Positions 26,645 through 34,624 of a DNA stretch of 64,000 bases are shown here, one piece after another. This DNA is from Congregibacter litoralis KT71 (GTDB lineage: Bacteria; Pseudomonadota; Gammaproteobacteria; Pseudomonadales; Halieaceae): NCBI RefSeq assembly GCF_000153125.2, contig NZ_CM002299.1, positions 1,983,075 through 2,047,074 on the forward strand. The letters run 5' to 3'. Under the pieces are notes generated by a model that made no database searches, was not told the DNA's origin, and saw nothing but the letters and a program-made list of their open reading frames with translations. Numbering within the stretch: the first letter of the stretch is position 1; each line of letters starts with the position of its first letter. A program made the translations under genes and the position numbers.

Positions 26645-27343
26645 ATGCTGTTCCGTCAGTTCTTCGACAAAACATCCAGCACCTACACCTATCTCATTGC
26701 GTCCGGCCGGGGTCGAGAAGCGCTCATCATCGACCCCGTAAAAGAGTCGACGGAGGCCTATCTTGGGTTAATTAATCAACTTGATCTTAAGCTTGTCCGG
26801 GCGATTGATACCCACACTCATGCTGACCACGTCACTGCCCTTGGTGATCTGCGTGACGCCACCCAATGCGTCACCATCATGGGTGAATTTACTAACGCGG
26901 AATGCGTATCAGAACATGTATCGGAAGGTGATCGAATTGATATCGACGGCATTCGGTTGGAAGCCATTTACACTCCGGGTCACACTGATGAATCCTTCAG
27001 TTTTTACTGGAATCAGGGCGACCAGAAGGCGGTATTCACTGGCGATGTGTTATTGATTCGCGGTAGTGGCCGGACTGATTTTCAGGGCGGCGACCCACGC
27101 AAGAGCTACGATTCTATCGTTAACAAACTGTTCCGCTTACCTGACGATACGTTGGTATATCCAGCGCATGACTACAAAGGAATGCTGAGCTCCTCCATCT
27201 ACGAGGAGAAGCATTACAACCCACGTCTGGCGGGCAAATCGGAAGCCGAGTACGCCCGGATCATGAATAATCTTAACTTGCCCGACCCCAAACTGATGGA
27301 TGTTGCCGTGCCTGCAAATCTGGCATGCGGAAAGCAACCGTGA
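26645..27343 (+). CDS. Persulfide dioxygenase-type metallo-beta-lactamase-fold protein
   Basis: 232 residues from the ATG at 26645 (an open extension upstream has hydrophobic but unrelated residues). The metallo-beta-lactamase fold is shown by THTHADHVTALGDL, YTPGHTDESFSF, VFTGDVLLIRGSGRTDFQGGD and YPAHDYKG, the pattern of ETHE1-like sulfur dioxygenases (mononuclear iron). These oxidise glutathione persulfide to sulfite in sulfide detoxification. The downstream DUF442 protein is its usual partner and is fused to it in other bacteria (Blh). Both travel as cargo next to mer. Confidence 0.9.
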   Translation: MLFRQFFDKTSSTYTYLIASGRGREALIIDPVKESTEAYLGLINQLDLKLVRAIDTHTHADHVTALGDLRDATQCVTIMGEFTNAECVSEHVSEGDRIDIDGIRLEAIYTPGHTDESFSFYWNQGDQKAVFTGDVLLIRGSGRTDFQGGDPRKSYDSIVNKLFRLPDDTLVYPAHDYKGMLSSSIYEEKHYNPRLAGKSEAEYARIMNNLNLPDPKLMDVAVPANLACGKQP

Positions 27344-27492
27344 CGTTTGTAAGCATGGATTGTTACCCAATGGCGCAGCACTCTGCATTGAGTACTGAGT
27401 CCGGCCTCGATCGTGCCCTGGCGATAGCGATCCTTGCTGGCATTCTCGCCGGTCTCTTTTTGGATAAACCCAGCCGCTATGAGCTGACATAA
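27340..27492 (+). CDS. Possible 50-residue membrane peptide
   Basis: A GTG-started frame overlaps the dioxygenase stop codon (GTGA) and runs 51 codons to TAA. One hydrophobic segment, DRALAIAILAGILAGLFLD, resembles the membrane stretch of small DUF2892/YgaP-type proteins seen near sulfur enzymes. No ribosome-binding site is clear, and it could equally be a fragment of a longer lost gene. Weak call. Confidence 0.3.
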   Translation: MTFVSMDCYPMAQHSALSTESGLDRALAIAILAGILAGLFLDKPSRYELT

Positions 27493-27531
27493 ACTTATTC
27501 AGAAGTTCCCTGAAATTAAAGGAGATATTCG

Positions 27532-27969
27532 ATGGATATCAAACAACTTGATGAGCGCTTTAGTGTAACGGCGCAACCTGGTATTGACGATATTGAACAA
27601 CTGGCAAACGCGGGTTTCCGCACGATTATTGCCAGCAGAGCTCGAAATGAAACGGACGACCAGCCTGATACCCAAACCCTGAAAAACAAGGCAGAGTCCC
27701 TGGGCATGACGTGGTACGAAATTCCAGTCGAACCGGGAAAGTACGCCCCTGAGGATATCGAGGCTTTTGCCAGCGCTTTGCAATCATCCACGGACCCGGT
27801 TCTCGGCTATTGTCGCACCGGGAAGCGCGCCATCCACTTGTGGGCCTATGCCAAGGCGGCTCACTATCCGATCGCGGACCTGCTCAGCCAAGCCAGCGCA
27901 GCCGGCTATGATCTGGAACCACTGCGGGACGATCTTGAGATATATCGGAATCGGATGGGTCAGAAGTGA
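27532..27969 (+). CDS. DUF442/TIGR01244-family sulfur transferase or phosphatase-like protein
   Basis: 145 residues, preceded by AAAGGAGA. The core is a dual-specificity-phosphatase fold with active-site loop GYCRTGKRA (Cys94, Arg99), the pattern of the Blh N-terminal domain that replaces rhodanese in some sulfide-oxidising systems. With the adjacent persulfide dioxygenase it probably handles sulfane sulfur; the exact reaction is inference from gene context and known fusions. Confidence 0.85.
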   Translation: MDIKQLDERFSVTAQPGIDDIEQLANAGFRTIIASRARNETDDQPDTQTLKNKAESLGMTWYEIPVEPGKYAPEDIEAFASALQSSTDPVLGYCRTGKRAIHLWAYAKAAHYPIADLLSQASAAGYDLEPLRDDLEIYRNRMGQK

Positions 27970-28169
27970 TCGCGAGATCGTCCCGTTAAAACTGGCCTTA
28001 AAATGTCAAAATGCCTTGGTGCCATCCGAGGGCTCACGAGCATGACTTTGTCGTTGATGATCGTCACATCTACTGGCCCAAATAAAAAGGACGCGCCACC
28101 CACTGGATAACGCGCCCCACAGTGCTTTCCAGGCTCTACAACTCGCCGGTGTGATTCGCCCCAACGGGG

Positions 28170-28901
28170 TTGCCGAACTCAAACGCATCGAGCTCGCGGT
28201 TCAGTTTCGGTACCGGCAAAGTGAATGCGCTGGGAGGGTTCACGGGCGCCGTACTCCTGGCCGGCTTCGCTCTCTTCATGGTGGTTGAGAGCATTGATCG
28301 CTTTATCCATCCGGTCACGATTTCGTTCAACGGCGCTATTTTCGTAGCGATCATCGGACTAATCGTCAACGGCGTGTCGGCATAAATTCTTGGCGACCAC
28401 CATGACCACAGTCATGCCCACCAGGAAGACGATTCACACCACTCTCATGACCATCACGACCACAACCGCCGTGCGGCCTATTTCCACGTGTTGGCCGATG
28501 CGCTCACCTCTGTATTGGCCATCGTGGCTCTGCTTGCGGGTAAATACGCCGGGTGGAACTGGATGGACCCGGCAATGGGTATCGTCGGTGCCATTCTCAT
28601 TACCCGGTGGTCTTGGGGATTATTGAAAGCCACATCGCGCGTGTTACTCGATCAACAGCAAACCGGTATCCAGCAGGGCGTTAAACGAGCGGTAGAATGC
28701 GGCGATACGCGCGTGAGTGATCTTCATGTTTGGTCGATTGGGCCTAACTTGTATGCTGCGATTGTCGCGGTCGTTACCCATGACCCTCAGCCGCCCGGTC
28801 ATTACCGCGATCGTATCCAAACGGATAACGCATCACTTGTGCATGTGACTGTGATAGTCCATACCTGTCCAATGCATTGCGAACTCTCTCAGGATGGGTA
28901 G
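28170..28901 (+). pseudogene. Cation diffusion facilitator (DmeF/CzcD-like), decayed
   Basis: Recognisable CDF sequence begins at RFSFGTGKVNALGGF and continues through ALFMVVESIDRFIHPV and FVAIIGLIVNGVSA to an in-frame TAA (28383-28385) where a hydrophobic codon is expected. The same frame then continues with the His-rich loop GDHHDHSHAHQEDDSHH, the second metal site HVLADALTSVLAIVALL and the cytoplasmic domain DTRVSDLHVWSIGP. The first two membrane helices with the other metal-site residues are missing; 27970-28170 has only stops and scraps (HEHDFVVDD). The gene is therefore truncated and nonsense-mutated, and no longer exports metal. Confidence 0.88.
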
Positions 28902-28923
28902 CCAACCACTGTCATACTAAACA

Positions 28924-29913
28924 TTAATCGGAGCCCTCGATCAGGCTAGCAACTTTGGCCAGCAGGGTGCTTGCGGCGTTGTCCGTAAACTGCTGCCCTT
29001 CCTCGATGTAGCCCCGCACCGTCCCGTCATGCTTCCAGCCGCCCTGACGCTTGATCTGCGCAAAGTCGACCTTCTCCCGCGCGGCGGCGGTGGATAAACC
29101 GCGCCGGAAGCTGTGACTGCTCAGGGTCGGCACGAAGTCCAGGTCGCAGGTTTCCCCGAGCGCCTTCAGGATACGGTTCACTGACCCGCCTGAGAGGGCT
29201 TGGGGTTGCAACCGATCCCAGCGATTGACGGCTCGAAAGACGGGTCCTTCGTGAATGCCCGCGCGCTTTAGCCAGTTTTCGAGGGCACTGACCGGGCAGA
29301 CCGGCCCGTTGCCCCGAGGCAGGGCCCGCTTTAGCCCCTCACCGTGAGGATCCGTTTTCGAGCGCGGCAGAGTCACCACAAGCCCTTCCGGCTCCCACGA
29401 CAAATCCTCCACTTCAATAGTCACCAACTCACTGCGGCGAAACGCCCCAAAAAAACCGACCTGCAGCAGGGCCCAGTCGCGATGCTTCTTGAGCGAGTCA
29501 GGCTGCTGCTGGAGTGTTTGCAGAAAGACGGCAATGTGTTCGAGGCGCAGCGCCCGGGCTTGCCGTTTCGGCCGACCATGGACGCGACGAATCCCTTCCA
29601 ACGTTTTGCGCACGCCAGGGTCCCGAGCGGGATCACGCAATCCCTGAGTCTGGTGCCAGCGCCCCAGGGCCGTCAGGTAGACATCCAGCGTGCGAGGATT
29701 AAGCGCGACTGCCTGGTCGGACAGGTAGGCCGCCAAGGTCGCCGGCTGTGTCGGTAGACGTCCGCCCCAGCGCTCAAAGCTTCGAATGGCCGCACGGTAG
29801 GTTCGGCGCGTGTTGTCCGTGGTGGCCATGTGGATGTACCGATTAGCCGAATCGGCTAACAGGGTCTTTTCCGTATTACGTAATGTGGACCTGGTGGTGG
29901 GTTTTGGATCCAT
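28924..29913 (-). CDS. tnpS: Tyrosine recombinase TnpS-like (cointegrate resolution)
   Basis: 329 residues from the ATG at 29913, which has GGAG at 8 bp; the longer frame to 29991 reads into the recombination site. It has a SAM-like N-terminal domain (TRRTYRAAIRSFERWGG) and a catalytic domain with Arg in GAFRRSEL (~158), HSFRRG (~268), GGWKHDGTVRGY (His/Trp and Tyr ~300). Tn4651 TnpS has 323 residues and the same place and direction, divergent from TnpT. It should recombine the two core sites of a cointegrate. Confidence 0.92.
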   Translation of the reverse strand: MDPKPTTRSTLRNTEKTLLADSANRYIHMATTDNTRRTYRAAIRSFERWGGRLPTQPATLAAYLSDQAVALNPRTLDVYLTALGRWHQTQGLRDPARDPGVRKTLEGIRRVHGRPKRQARALRLEHIAVFLQTLQQQPDSLKKHRDWALLQVGFFGAFRRSELVTIEVEDLSWEPEGLVVTLPRSKTDPHGEGLKRALPRGNGPVCPVSALENWLKRAGIHEGPVFRAVNRWDRLQPQALSGGSVNRILKALGETCDLDFVPTLSSHSFRRGLSTAAAREKVDFAQIKRQGGWKHDGTVRGYIEEGQQFTDNAASTLLAKVASLIEGSD

Positions 29914-29993
29914 GATCACTCCAATTCGAGGCGTGCTCTCAAGAGCCGGTGGTGTACCGGTGTTACAGGGGCAGAATAGAGCAGACCACACTC

Positions 29994-30025
29994 TAACGCA
30001 CGTTAATACGCTTTAACGTGCGTTA
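29994..30025. promoter_or_regulatory. Core resolution site (rst) of the transposon
   Basis: A perfect 13-bp inverted repeat TAACGCACGTTAA (29994-30006) and TTAACGTGCGTTA (30013-30025), separated by the six-base spacer TACGCT, lies between the divergent recombinase and helper genes. This is the form expected of a tyrosine-recombinase crossover site. Further dyads follow: AATTAAC-TTT-GTTAATT and ATAACGT/ACGTTAT (30061-30087), candidates for TnpT binding and promoter control. Confidence 0.85.
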
Positions 30026-30108
30026 TGGGTATTAAATTAACTTTGTTAATTATCTCATAAATAACGTAATATTACATATCACGTTATATGATAAAAATGA
30101 GGCATGTC

Positions 30109-31164
30109 ATGGCCCGCGCCGGAATTACCTACCAGGATGTCGCCAACGCTGCGCAACGCGTCCGCCAACGCGGTGACGAGCCCACTGTCGACCGGGTGCG
30201 ATCGGAGCTCGGTACCGGCAGTCGCAGCACTCTCGGGCCAATGCTGAAACGTTGGAAAACAGGCAGCGAAGCCGCAGCGGATCTGAACGGACTCCCGGCT
30301 GACTTGGTGGCCGCCGTGAAAGCCCTGCATGAGCGAGCTCAATACGCGGCCGATGAACGTATTACGCAGGAGCGCGAAGCGCACCAGACGCTGGAACAGC
30401 AATGGCGCACCGAGCTGGAAGAGGTGCGGCAGCGGTGCGAGTCACTGGAAGAGCAACGCTGCGGGCTGGAGAAGGCCAATGAAGCGCTTCGCAACGAAAG
30501 CGATGCCCAGGCCCACGCTCTGCAACAGGAACAGCACCGGGCGGCCTCACTCACGTCCAAACTGGAGGCAAGTCAGGAGAAACTCAGTGAGACCACTGCA
30601 ACCGTCCAAGAGATGAAGCAGGAAAACCGCGATATCCGCAGCCATTTCGAGCACTACCAGCAGGAGATTGCCGAGGATCGCCGTCATGAACGGGACCAGT
30701 TCCACAGGACCCAGTCAGGGCTGGAGGGTCAGGTGGATCAGCTGACGCAGCAGCTCCGCTCCAGCGAACAGGACCGCGACACGCTGAGACAACATCGCGA
30801 CCAAATAAACCAGCGCTATGAGGCCAGTCAGGATCACGCTGAAAACTTGAAAGAAAAGTTGCACGCGAGCCAGGCCGTCATAACACAATGGGCAACGCGA
30901 ACAGAAACGCTGGAAGCGACAGTCGACCGCCTCCAGCTGGAGCGAGATAGCGACGCCGAACACCGGGAGAAGCTTGGTGCGGCCCTAACGGATTCTGAAA
31001 AACATCTCGCGGCCTGCCAGCAGCGGATCTCCGACCTCAGAGAGCGCGTGGCAGCGGCTGACGACCGAAACCAGTTCCTCAACGATCAGAATCGCGAATT
31101 ACTGCAGGAAAAAGCTGTCCTCCAGGGTCAGTTGAAACAACTACAAACAAGCCTGGCTAAATAG
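30109..31164 (+). CDS. tnpT: TnpT-like KfrA-domain coiled-coil helper protein
   Basis: 351 residues from the ATG at 30109, which has GAGG at six-base spacing; ATGs at 30088 and 30097 lie inside or beside the dyads. The N-terminal KfrA-type DNA-binding domain (ITYQDVANAAQRV, TVDRVRSELGTGSRSTLGPMLKRW) is followed by about 260 residues of near-continuous coiled coil rich in Glu, Gln, Arg and Leu. In Tn4651 the equivalent TnpT (332 residues) binds the site and strongly aids TnpS. Plasmid KfrA proteins share this design. Confidence 0.9.
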   Translation: MARAGITYQDVANAAQRVRQRGDEPTVDRVRSELGTGSRSTLGPMLKRWKTGSEAAADLNGLPADLVAAVKALHERAQYAADERITQEREAHQTLEQQWRTELEEVRQRCESLEEQRCGLEKANEALRNESDAQAHALQQEQHRAASLTSKLEASQEKLSETTATVQEMKQENRDIRSHFEHYQQEIAEDRRHERDQFHRTQSGLEGQVDQLTQQLRSSEQDRDTLRQHRDQINQRYEASQDHAENLKEKLHASQAVITQWATRTETLEATVDRLQLERDSDAEHREKLGAALTDSEKHLAACQQRISDLRERVAAADDRNQFLNDQNRELLQEKAVLQGQLKQLQTSLAK

Positions 31165-31234
31165 CCCGCTATTGTCTCGGCCTGATCATCCCTGAGAGTT
31201 GCGAGTAATGCCAATCGCGCAAGGAGAAGTTTAG

Positions 31235-31624
31235 ATGTCTACCGTGACCTTTGGCAGGCTGCGAGCTGCGGCAAAACGCATTCAGCATGATGCGCTGACG
31301 GTTTATTTTGTGGCGCGAGACTCGAATACCCCCATAGTCGTTCGGCTGCTTGCGCTCGCAATCGCAGCGTACGCCATGAGTCCAATTGATCTCATTCCGG
31401 ACTTCATACCGATCCTGGGCTATCTTGACGACATTATCTTGGTCCCGCTGGGCATCGTCCTTGTCATCAAGCTGACGCCATCGAATGTGATAGAAGCGAG
31501 TCGCTCGAAAGCAGCTAAAGTGGCAACCAAGCCGATCAGCCACGTTGCGGCCGCAGTCGTTATTGGCACATGGCTTTTATGTGCCGCGGCTTTTGGCTAC
31601 TGGGTGTGGGAATACGGCAGGTAA
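31235..31624 (+). CDS. DUF1232 (YkvA-type) membrane protein
   Basis: 129 residues with AAGGAG before the ATG. The DUF1232 signature YAMSPIDLIPDFIPILGYLDD lies between two hydrophobic segments, and a third membrane segment closes the protein (VAAAVVIGTWLLCAAAFGYWVW). The function of the family is not known. It is the last gene before the right inverted repeat and so is transposon cargo, unless it was captured with the tnpST module. Confidence 0.82.
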   Translation: MSTVTFGRLRAAAKRIQHDALTVYFVARDSNTPIVVRLLALAIAAYAMSPIDLIPDFIPILGYLDDIILVPLGIVLVIKLTPSNVIEASRSKAAKVATKPISHVAAAVVIGTWLLCAAAFGYWVWEYGR

Positions 31625-31675
31625 CGCATCGTCTGCACGCGATGAAATAGTTAATTTAGGGCTTGTAAAACAGAT

Positions 31676-31723
31676 GGTTAATGCGCTTTTTGGAGGATTT
31701 CGTCAGAATCGTTGCCGACCCTC
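31676..31723 (-). repeat. Right terminal inverted repeat of the transposon
   Basis: Reverse complement begins GAGGGTCGGC and ends TTAACC; it matches the left end in 45 of 48 positions and exactly in the outer 36. Confidence 0.95.
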
Positions 31724-31728
31724 CATTA
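31724..31728. repeat. Right 5-bp target duplication of the transposon
   Basis: CATTA, identical to 15657-15661. Confidence 0.95.
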
Positions 31729-31817
31729 GCAAGGCAGCAGGAAATGCCCGCAATAAGAATCCCGAAAGCATGGAGCCCGTGGGAGAGGCGGTGATACTCC
31801 CGGGGGAAGACAAATAG
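31729..31817 (+). pseudogene. SRAP gene, 3' fragment cut off by the transposon
   Basis: Joined to base 15661 this segment continues the SRAP frame without a shift: Ser, then KAAGNARNKNPESMEPVGEA and VILPGEDK, then stop. The rebuilt protein has 236 residues, the normal length for the family. On its own the fragment has no start signal. Confidence 0.93.
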
Positions 31818-31901
31818 GCGGACGGGTCGTGGTCACCTCCGGCGCATTATATGCCTGATACGTTCCGGATATTTCCCTGTTTTGTTCCCGCTATCCCCGT
31901 G

Positions 31902-33227
31902 TCACTCCACGAGGGCCTGGTAGGTCAGGACCCGGAACCTTTTCGCCAGGGGCGTCTGGTGGGGAACGCTCTGCACCATAAAAACGCCAACGACATTGTC
32001 CACGGGGTCTACCCAGAAATTGGTGCCGGCAGCGCCGCCCCAGCCGTAGGCACTGTCCGCGCCCAGCTCGCCGCTTTTGCCAGCGGTGCTTTCGATGACT
32101 CCCACGCCCAGGCCAAAACCATCCATGCCCCAAAGGCCGCTGGAGTCCGCGGTGCCGAGGTGGTTCTTGCGCATGTGCTCAATTGTTTTTGGCGACAGAA
32201 TTTGCACGCCGTTCAGGCTCCCGCCATTGGCAAGCATCAGGGCAAAGCGCAGGTAGTCATCGGTACTGGAGATCAAGCCACCGCCGCCACTCTCAAAGAG
32301 ACTGCCGTCAAGATAGCCCTGGGTGAGTTCCGGGTCTGCGGGTACGAGTTCGGTCTCAGCGCTGAACTGCCAGGGGCTGTTCCAGTCCATGACCGTGCCT
32401 TTGGGGGTGTAGAGCTGAGCCAGTCGGGACCGCTTTTCCTCAGGTATGACAAAAAAAGTGTCGTACATGCCCAGAGGTGTAAAAAGATGCTCCCTGAGAA
32501 AGTCACCGAAGGGCTGGCCGCTGACAGCCTCAACCAGCGCTCCCTGGACATCCACCGCAACACTGTAATGCCAGCGTGAGCCCGGCTGGAAGAGCAGGGG
32601 AAGATTGCCCAGACGATCGATGAATTCCGTGAGCGTAGGGGCGCGCAGTAAATTGCTTTCGCGGTAGAGCTTGTCCACCGCTGTGTTGCCGAAAATGCCG
32701 TAGCTCATTCCCGCGGTATGACGGAGAAGATCGCGGATTGTCGGTTGGCGGTAAGGCGCCTTGCTCACCAGTTCGCCATCATCGTTTTCCTGCGCCACCG
32801 TGAGCCCCGCCAAACTCGGCAGATACAGGCTTACGGGATCTTCGAGGAGAAAGTGCCCCTGCTCGTACAGCATCATCACCGCAACCGCGGTGATGGGTTT
32901 GCTCATGGAGTAAATCCGGTACAGGGCGTCATCCGTCATGGGTCTGCCGGCCTCACGATCCGCCATGCCCCAGGTCTCATTAAAAATGACGACGCCATTG
33001 CGGGCTATGGCGCCCTGACCGCCGACCATAATGCCGTCAGCAACAGCTTCCTCCATGCGGTCGTTAATACGCTGGAGGCGCTCGCCGGAAAACCCCTCCC
33101 GGGCGGGCGACACACTGGGAATGGCCATGGCCTCGGGGTGGCTGTCTGCGATAGCTGCGTGGGTGAACAGCAGGCAAAGGGCGACAACCCAGGCGCGGGA
33201 TCCTCTGAGGGGGAGTGACGTTCGCAT
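31902..33227 (-). CDS. Secreted beta-lactamase-family serine hydrolase
   Basis: 441 residues with a Sec signal (AWVVALCLLFTHAAIA). The class C/DD-peptidase fold has the SxxK nucleophile in RIYSMSKPITAV (about residue 107), a Tyr motif YSVAVD in the YxN position, HTAGMSYG, and GWGGAAGTNFWVDP in the place of the KTG strand. Many such proteins are esterases or D-aminopeptidases rather than antibiotic-destroying enzymes, and the changed YxN and KTG motifs favour an esterase. It converges on the SRAP fragment. Confidence 0.88.
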   Translation of the reverse strand: MRTSLPLRGSRAWVVALCLLFTHAAIADSHPEAMAIPSVSPAREGFSGERLQRINDRMEEAVADGIMVGGQGAIARNGVVIFNETWGMADREAGRPMTDDALYRIYSMSKPITAVAVMMLYEQGHFLLEDPVSLYLPSLAGLTVAQENDDGELVSKAPYRQPTIRDLLRHTAGMSYGIFGNTAVDKLYRESNLLRAPTLTEFIDRLGNLPLLFQPGSRWHYSVAVDVQGALVEAVSGQPFGDFLREHLFTPLGMYDTFFVIPEEKRSRLAQLYTPKGTVMDWNSPWQFSAETELVPADPELTQGYLDGSLFESGGGGLISSTDDYLRFALMLANGGSLNGVQILSPKTIEHMRKNHLGTADSSGLWGMDGFGLGVGVIESTAGKSGELGADSAYGWGGAAGTNFWVDPVDNVVGVFMVQSVPHQTPLAKRFRVLTYQALVE

Positions 33228-33411
33228 AAATTTAAGTCTCCAAAGGGGCCCGTGCGGTGCAGCAGGCGCTGAACGTTTGTCGAATGGGCGGAGCTAAATC
33301 CGCACTTTTTACCGAAGCTCCAAGATAGGTAATTGAGACACATCGCACAAGCTGGCGCTGCTCGGCTGTACTGCGACTCTGGCTGGGGTATGCTCCGCCT
33401 GTCAGAGGCTG

Positions 33412-34584
33412 TTGAAAGGTCCGGTTATCAGTTTGTTCACGCGACGAAAGCTACTCCAATTCACCGCCGGTGTGCCTTTGCTGGCCGCTGCGTCGTCGCA
33501 GGAGGCCGCAGCTCAGGGGCTGGGAACGGACTACGATGTCATCGTGCTCGGTGCCGGGGTTGCAGGTCTTGCTGCCGCTGAGCGTCTCGTGAGTCTGGAT
33601 GACGAGATCAAGGTGCTCGTGCTTGAGGCTCGCGATCGCATCGGTGGTCGCGTTCATTCCGTAGGCAGCGCCAGTAGTTCTCGGGATGCGGATCTGGGTG
33701 CGCTGTCTCTCAAGCAATCTCTGGGTGCCGATTGGCCCGTAGCGGAACGTCTCGGCCTCCATGTCGATGAATTCTCCGATGGAAGCCTGGGTCTCTACCC
33801 GGGTATGTCTGCCCTGGTACGCGCCCTGGCAGAGAGCTCCACAGGGCGCGTACAGTTAGACAGCGCGGTGCGCGAGGTTTTCTGGCGGGAGGGGCTTGTG
33901 GGCGTGAACTATATGAATCGCGGTCTCAGTAGCGCTGTGACCGCTCGTCGCCTGGTGATTTCCCTGCCAGCAGGCGTACTGCGAAGTGGTGCCTTAGCCA
34001 TCTCCCCCGCACTGCCTGTTTCCAAGCTTGAGGCCTTGAATGCCCTGAATTTGGAGCCCGCGCTGAGTTTTGCATTTTTGTTTCCGCCGGGGAGCGCCCG
34101 GCTAAGGGATCCTTCGCAGCCCTGGCTTTTTGAGGACGCCACGACGCGTCTCCGCGCATTTCCCGGCGGTGCTGAAAATGATCTGCTTCTGGAAGCGCAG
34201 TTTCGTGGCGCCCGAGCTGACGCATTGGCCGGTCAACCGGAATCCCTGCAACTGGCACTGGCGCTTCGTGCCTTTGAGCCGGCCTTTGAGGCATTGCCGT
34301 CCCTGGATGCTGCGAGGTGGAGTGGTGCCACAAACTGGCTATCGGAGCAATTCAGCCGCGGAGCGGCAACGCAGGCTGCAACGACCCTAACCCATCTGGA
34401 GCTTGCCCGAAGCCTGGGAGGCACCGTGTTCTTTGCCGGAGAAGCCACCGCCGATCCCGCCGACGTGGGAACAGTCCACGGGGCTTACGATAGCGGTGAG
34501 CGGGCAGCGAGGGAGGTGGCCCTGTCCCTGAATCTTGAGTTGGAGCTCGCTGACCCCAACGAGCCGATACTGGAGCTGCTTTAA
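33412..34584 (+). CDS. FAD-dependent amine oxidase-family protein, probably Tat-exported
   Basis: Up to 390 residues. No ATG serves as start; TTG at 33412 or, better, TTG at 33433 gives a twin-arginine signal FTRRKLLQFTAGVPLLAAA. FAD binding is shown by DVIVLGAGVAGLAAAERL, LEARDRIGGRVHS and the C-terminal VFFAGEATADPADVGTVHGA. The protein is 50-100 residues shorter than typical flavin monoamine oxidases, mainly in the substrate domain, and the middle motif is weak. Substrate unknown. The start codon needs checking. Confidence 0.8.
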   Translation: MKGPVISLFTRRKLLQFTAGVPLLAAASSQEAAAQGLGTDYDVIVLGAGVAGLAAAERLVSLDDEIKVLVLEARDRIGGRVHSVGSASSSRDADLGALSLKQSLGADWPVAERLGLHVDEFSDGSLGLYPGMSALVRALAESSTGRVQLDSAVREVFWREGLVGVNYMNRGLSSAVTARRLVISLPAGVLRSGALAISPALPVSKLEALNALNLEPALSFAFLFPPGSARLRDPSQPWLFEDATTRLRAFPGGAENDLLLEAQFRGARADALAGQPESLQLALALRAFEPAFEALPSLDAARWSGATNWLSEQFSRGAATQAATTLTHLELARSLGGTVFFAGEATADPADVGTVHGAYDSGERAAREVALSLNLELELADPNEPILELL

Positions 34585-34624
34585 GCCAGATCCTGGGCTG
34601 TGCGGCCCGGGCGTCGCGGAGAGG

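Noticed and set aside
28006..28188. 60-codon minus-strand frame before the decayed efflux gene
   Set aside because: No family resemblance and it lies in degraded sequence.
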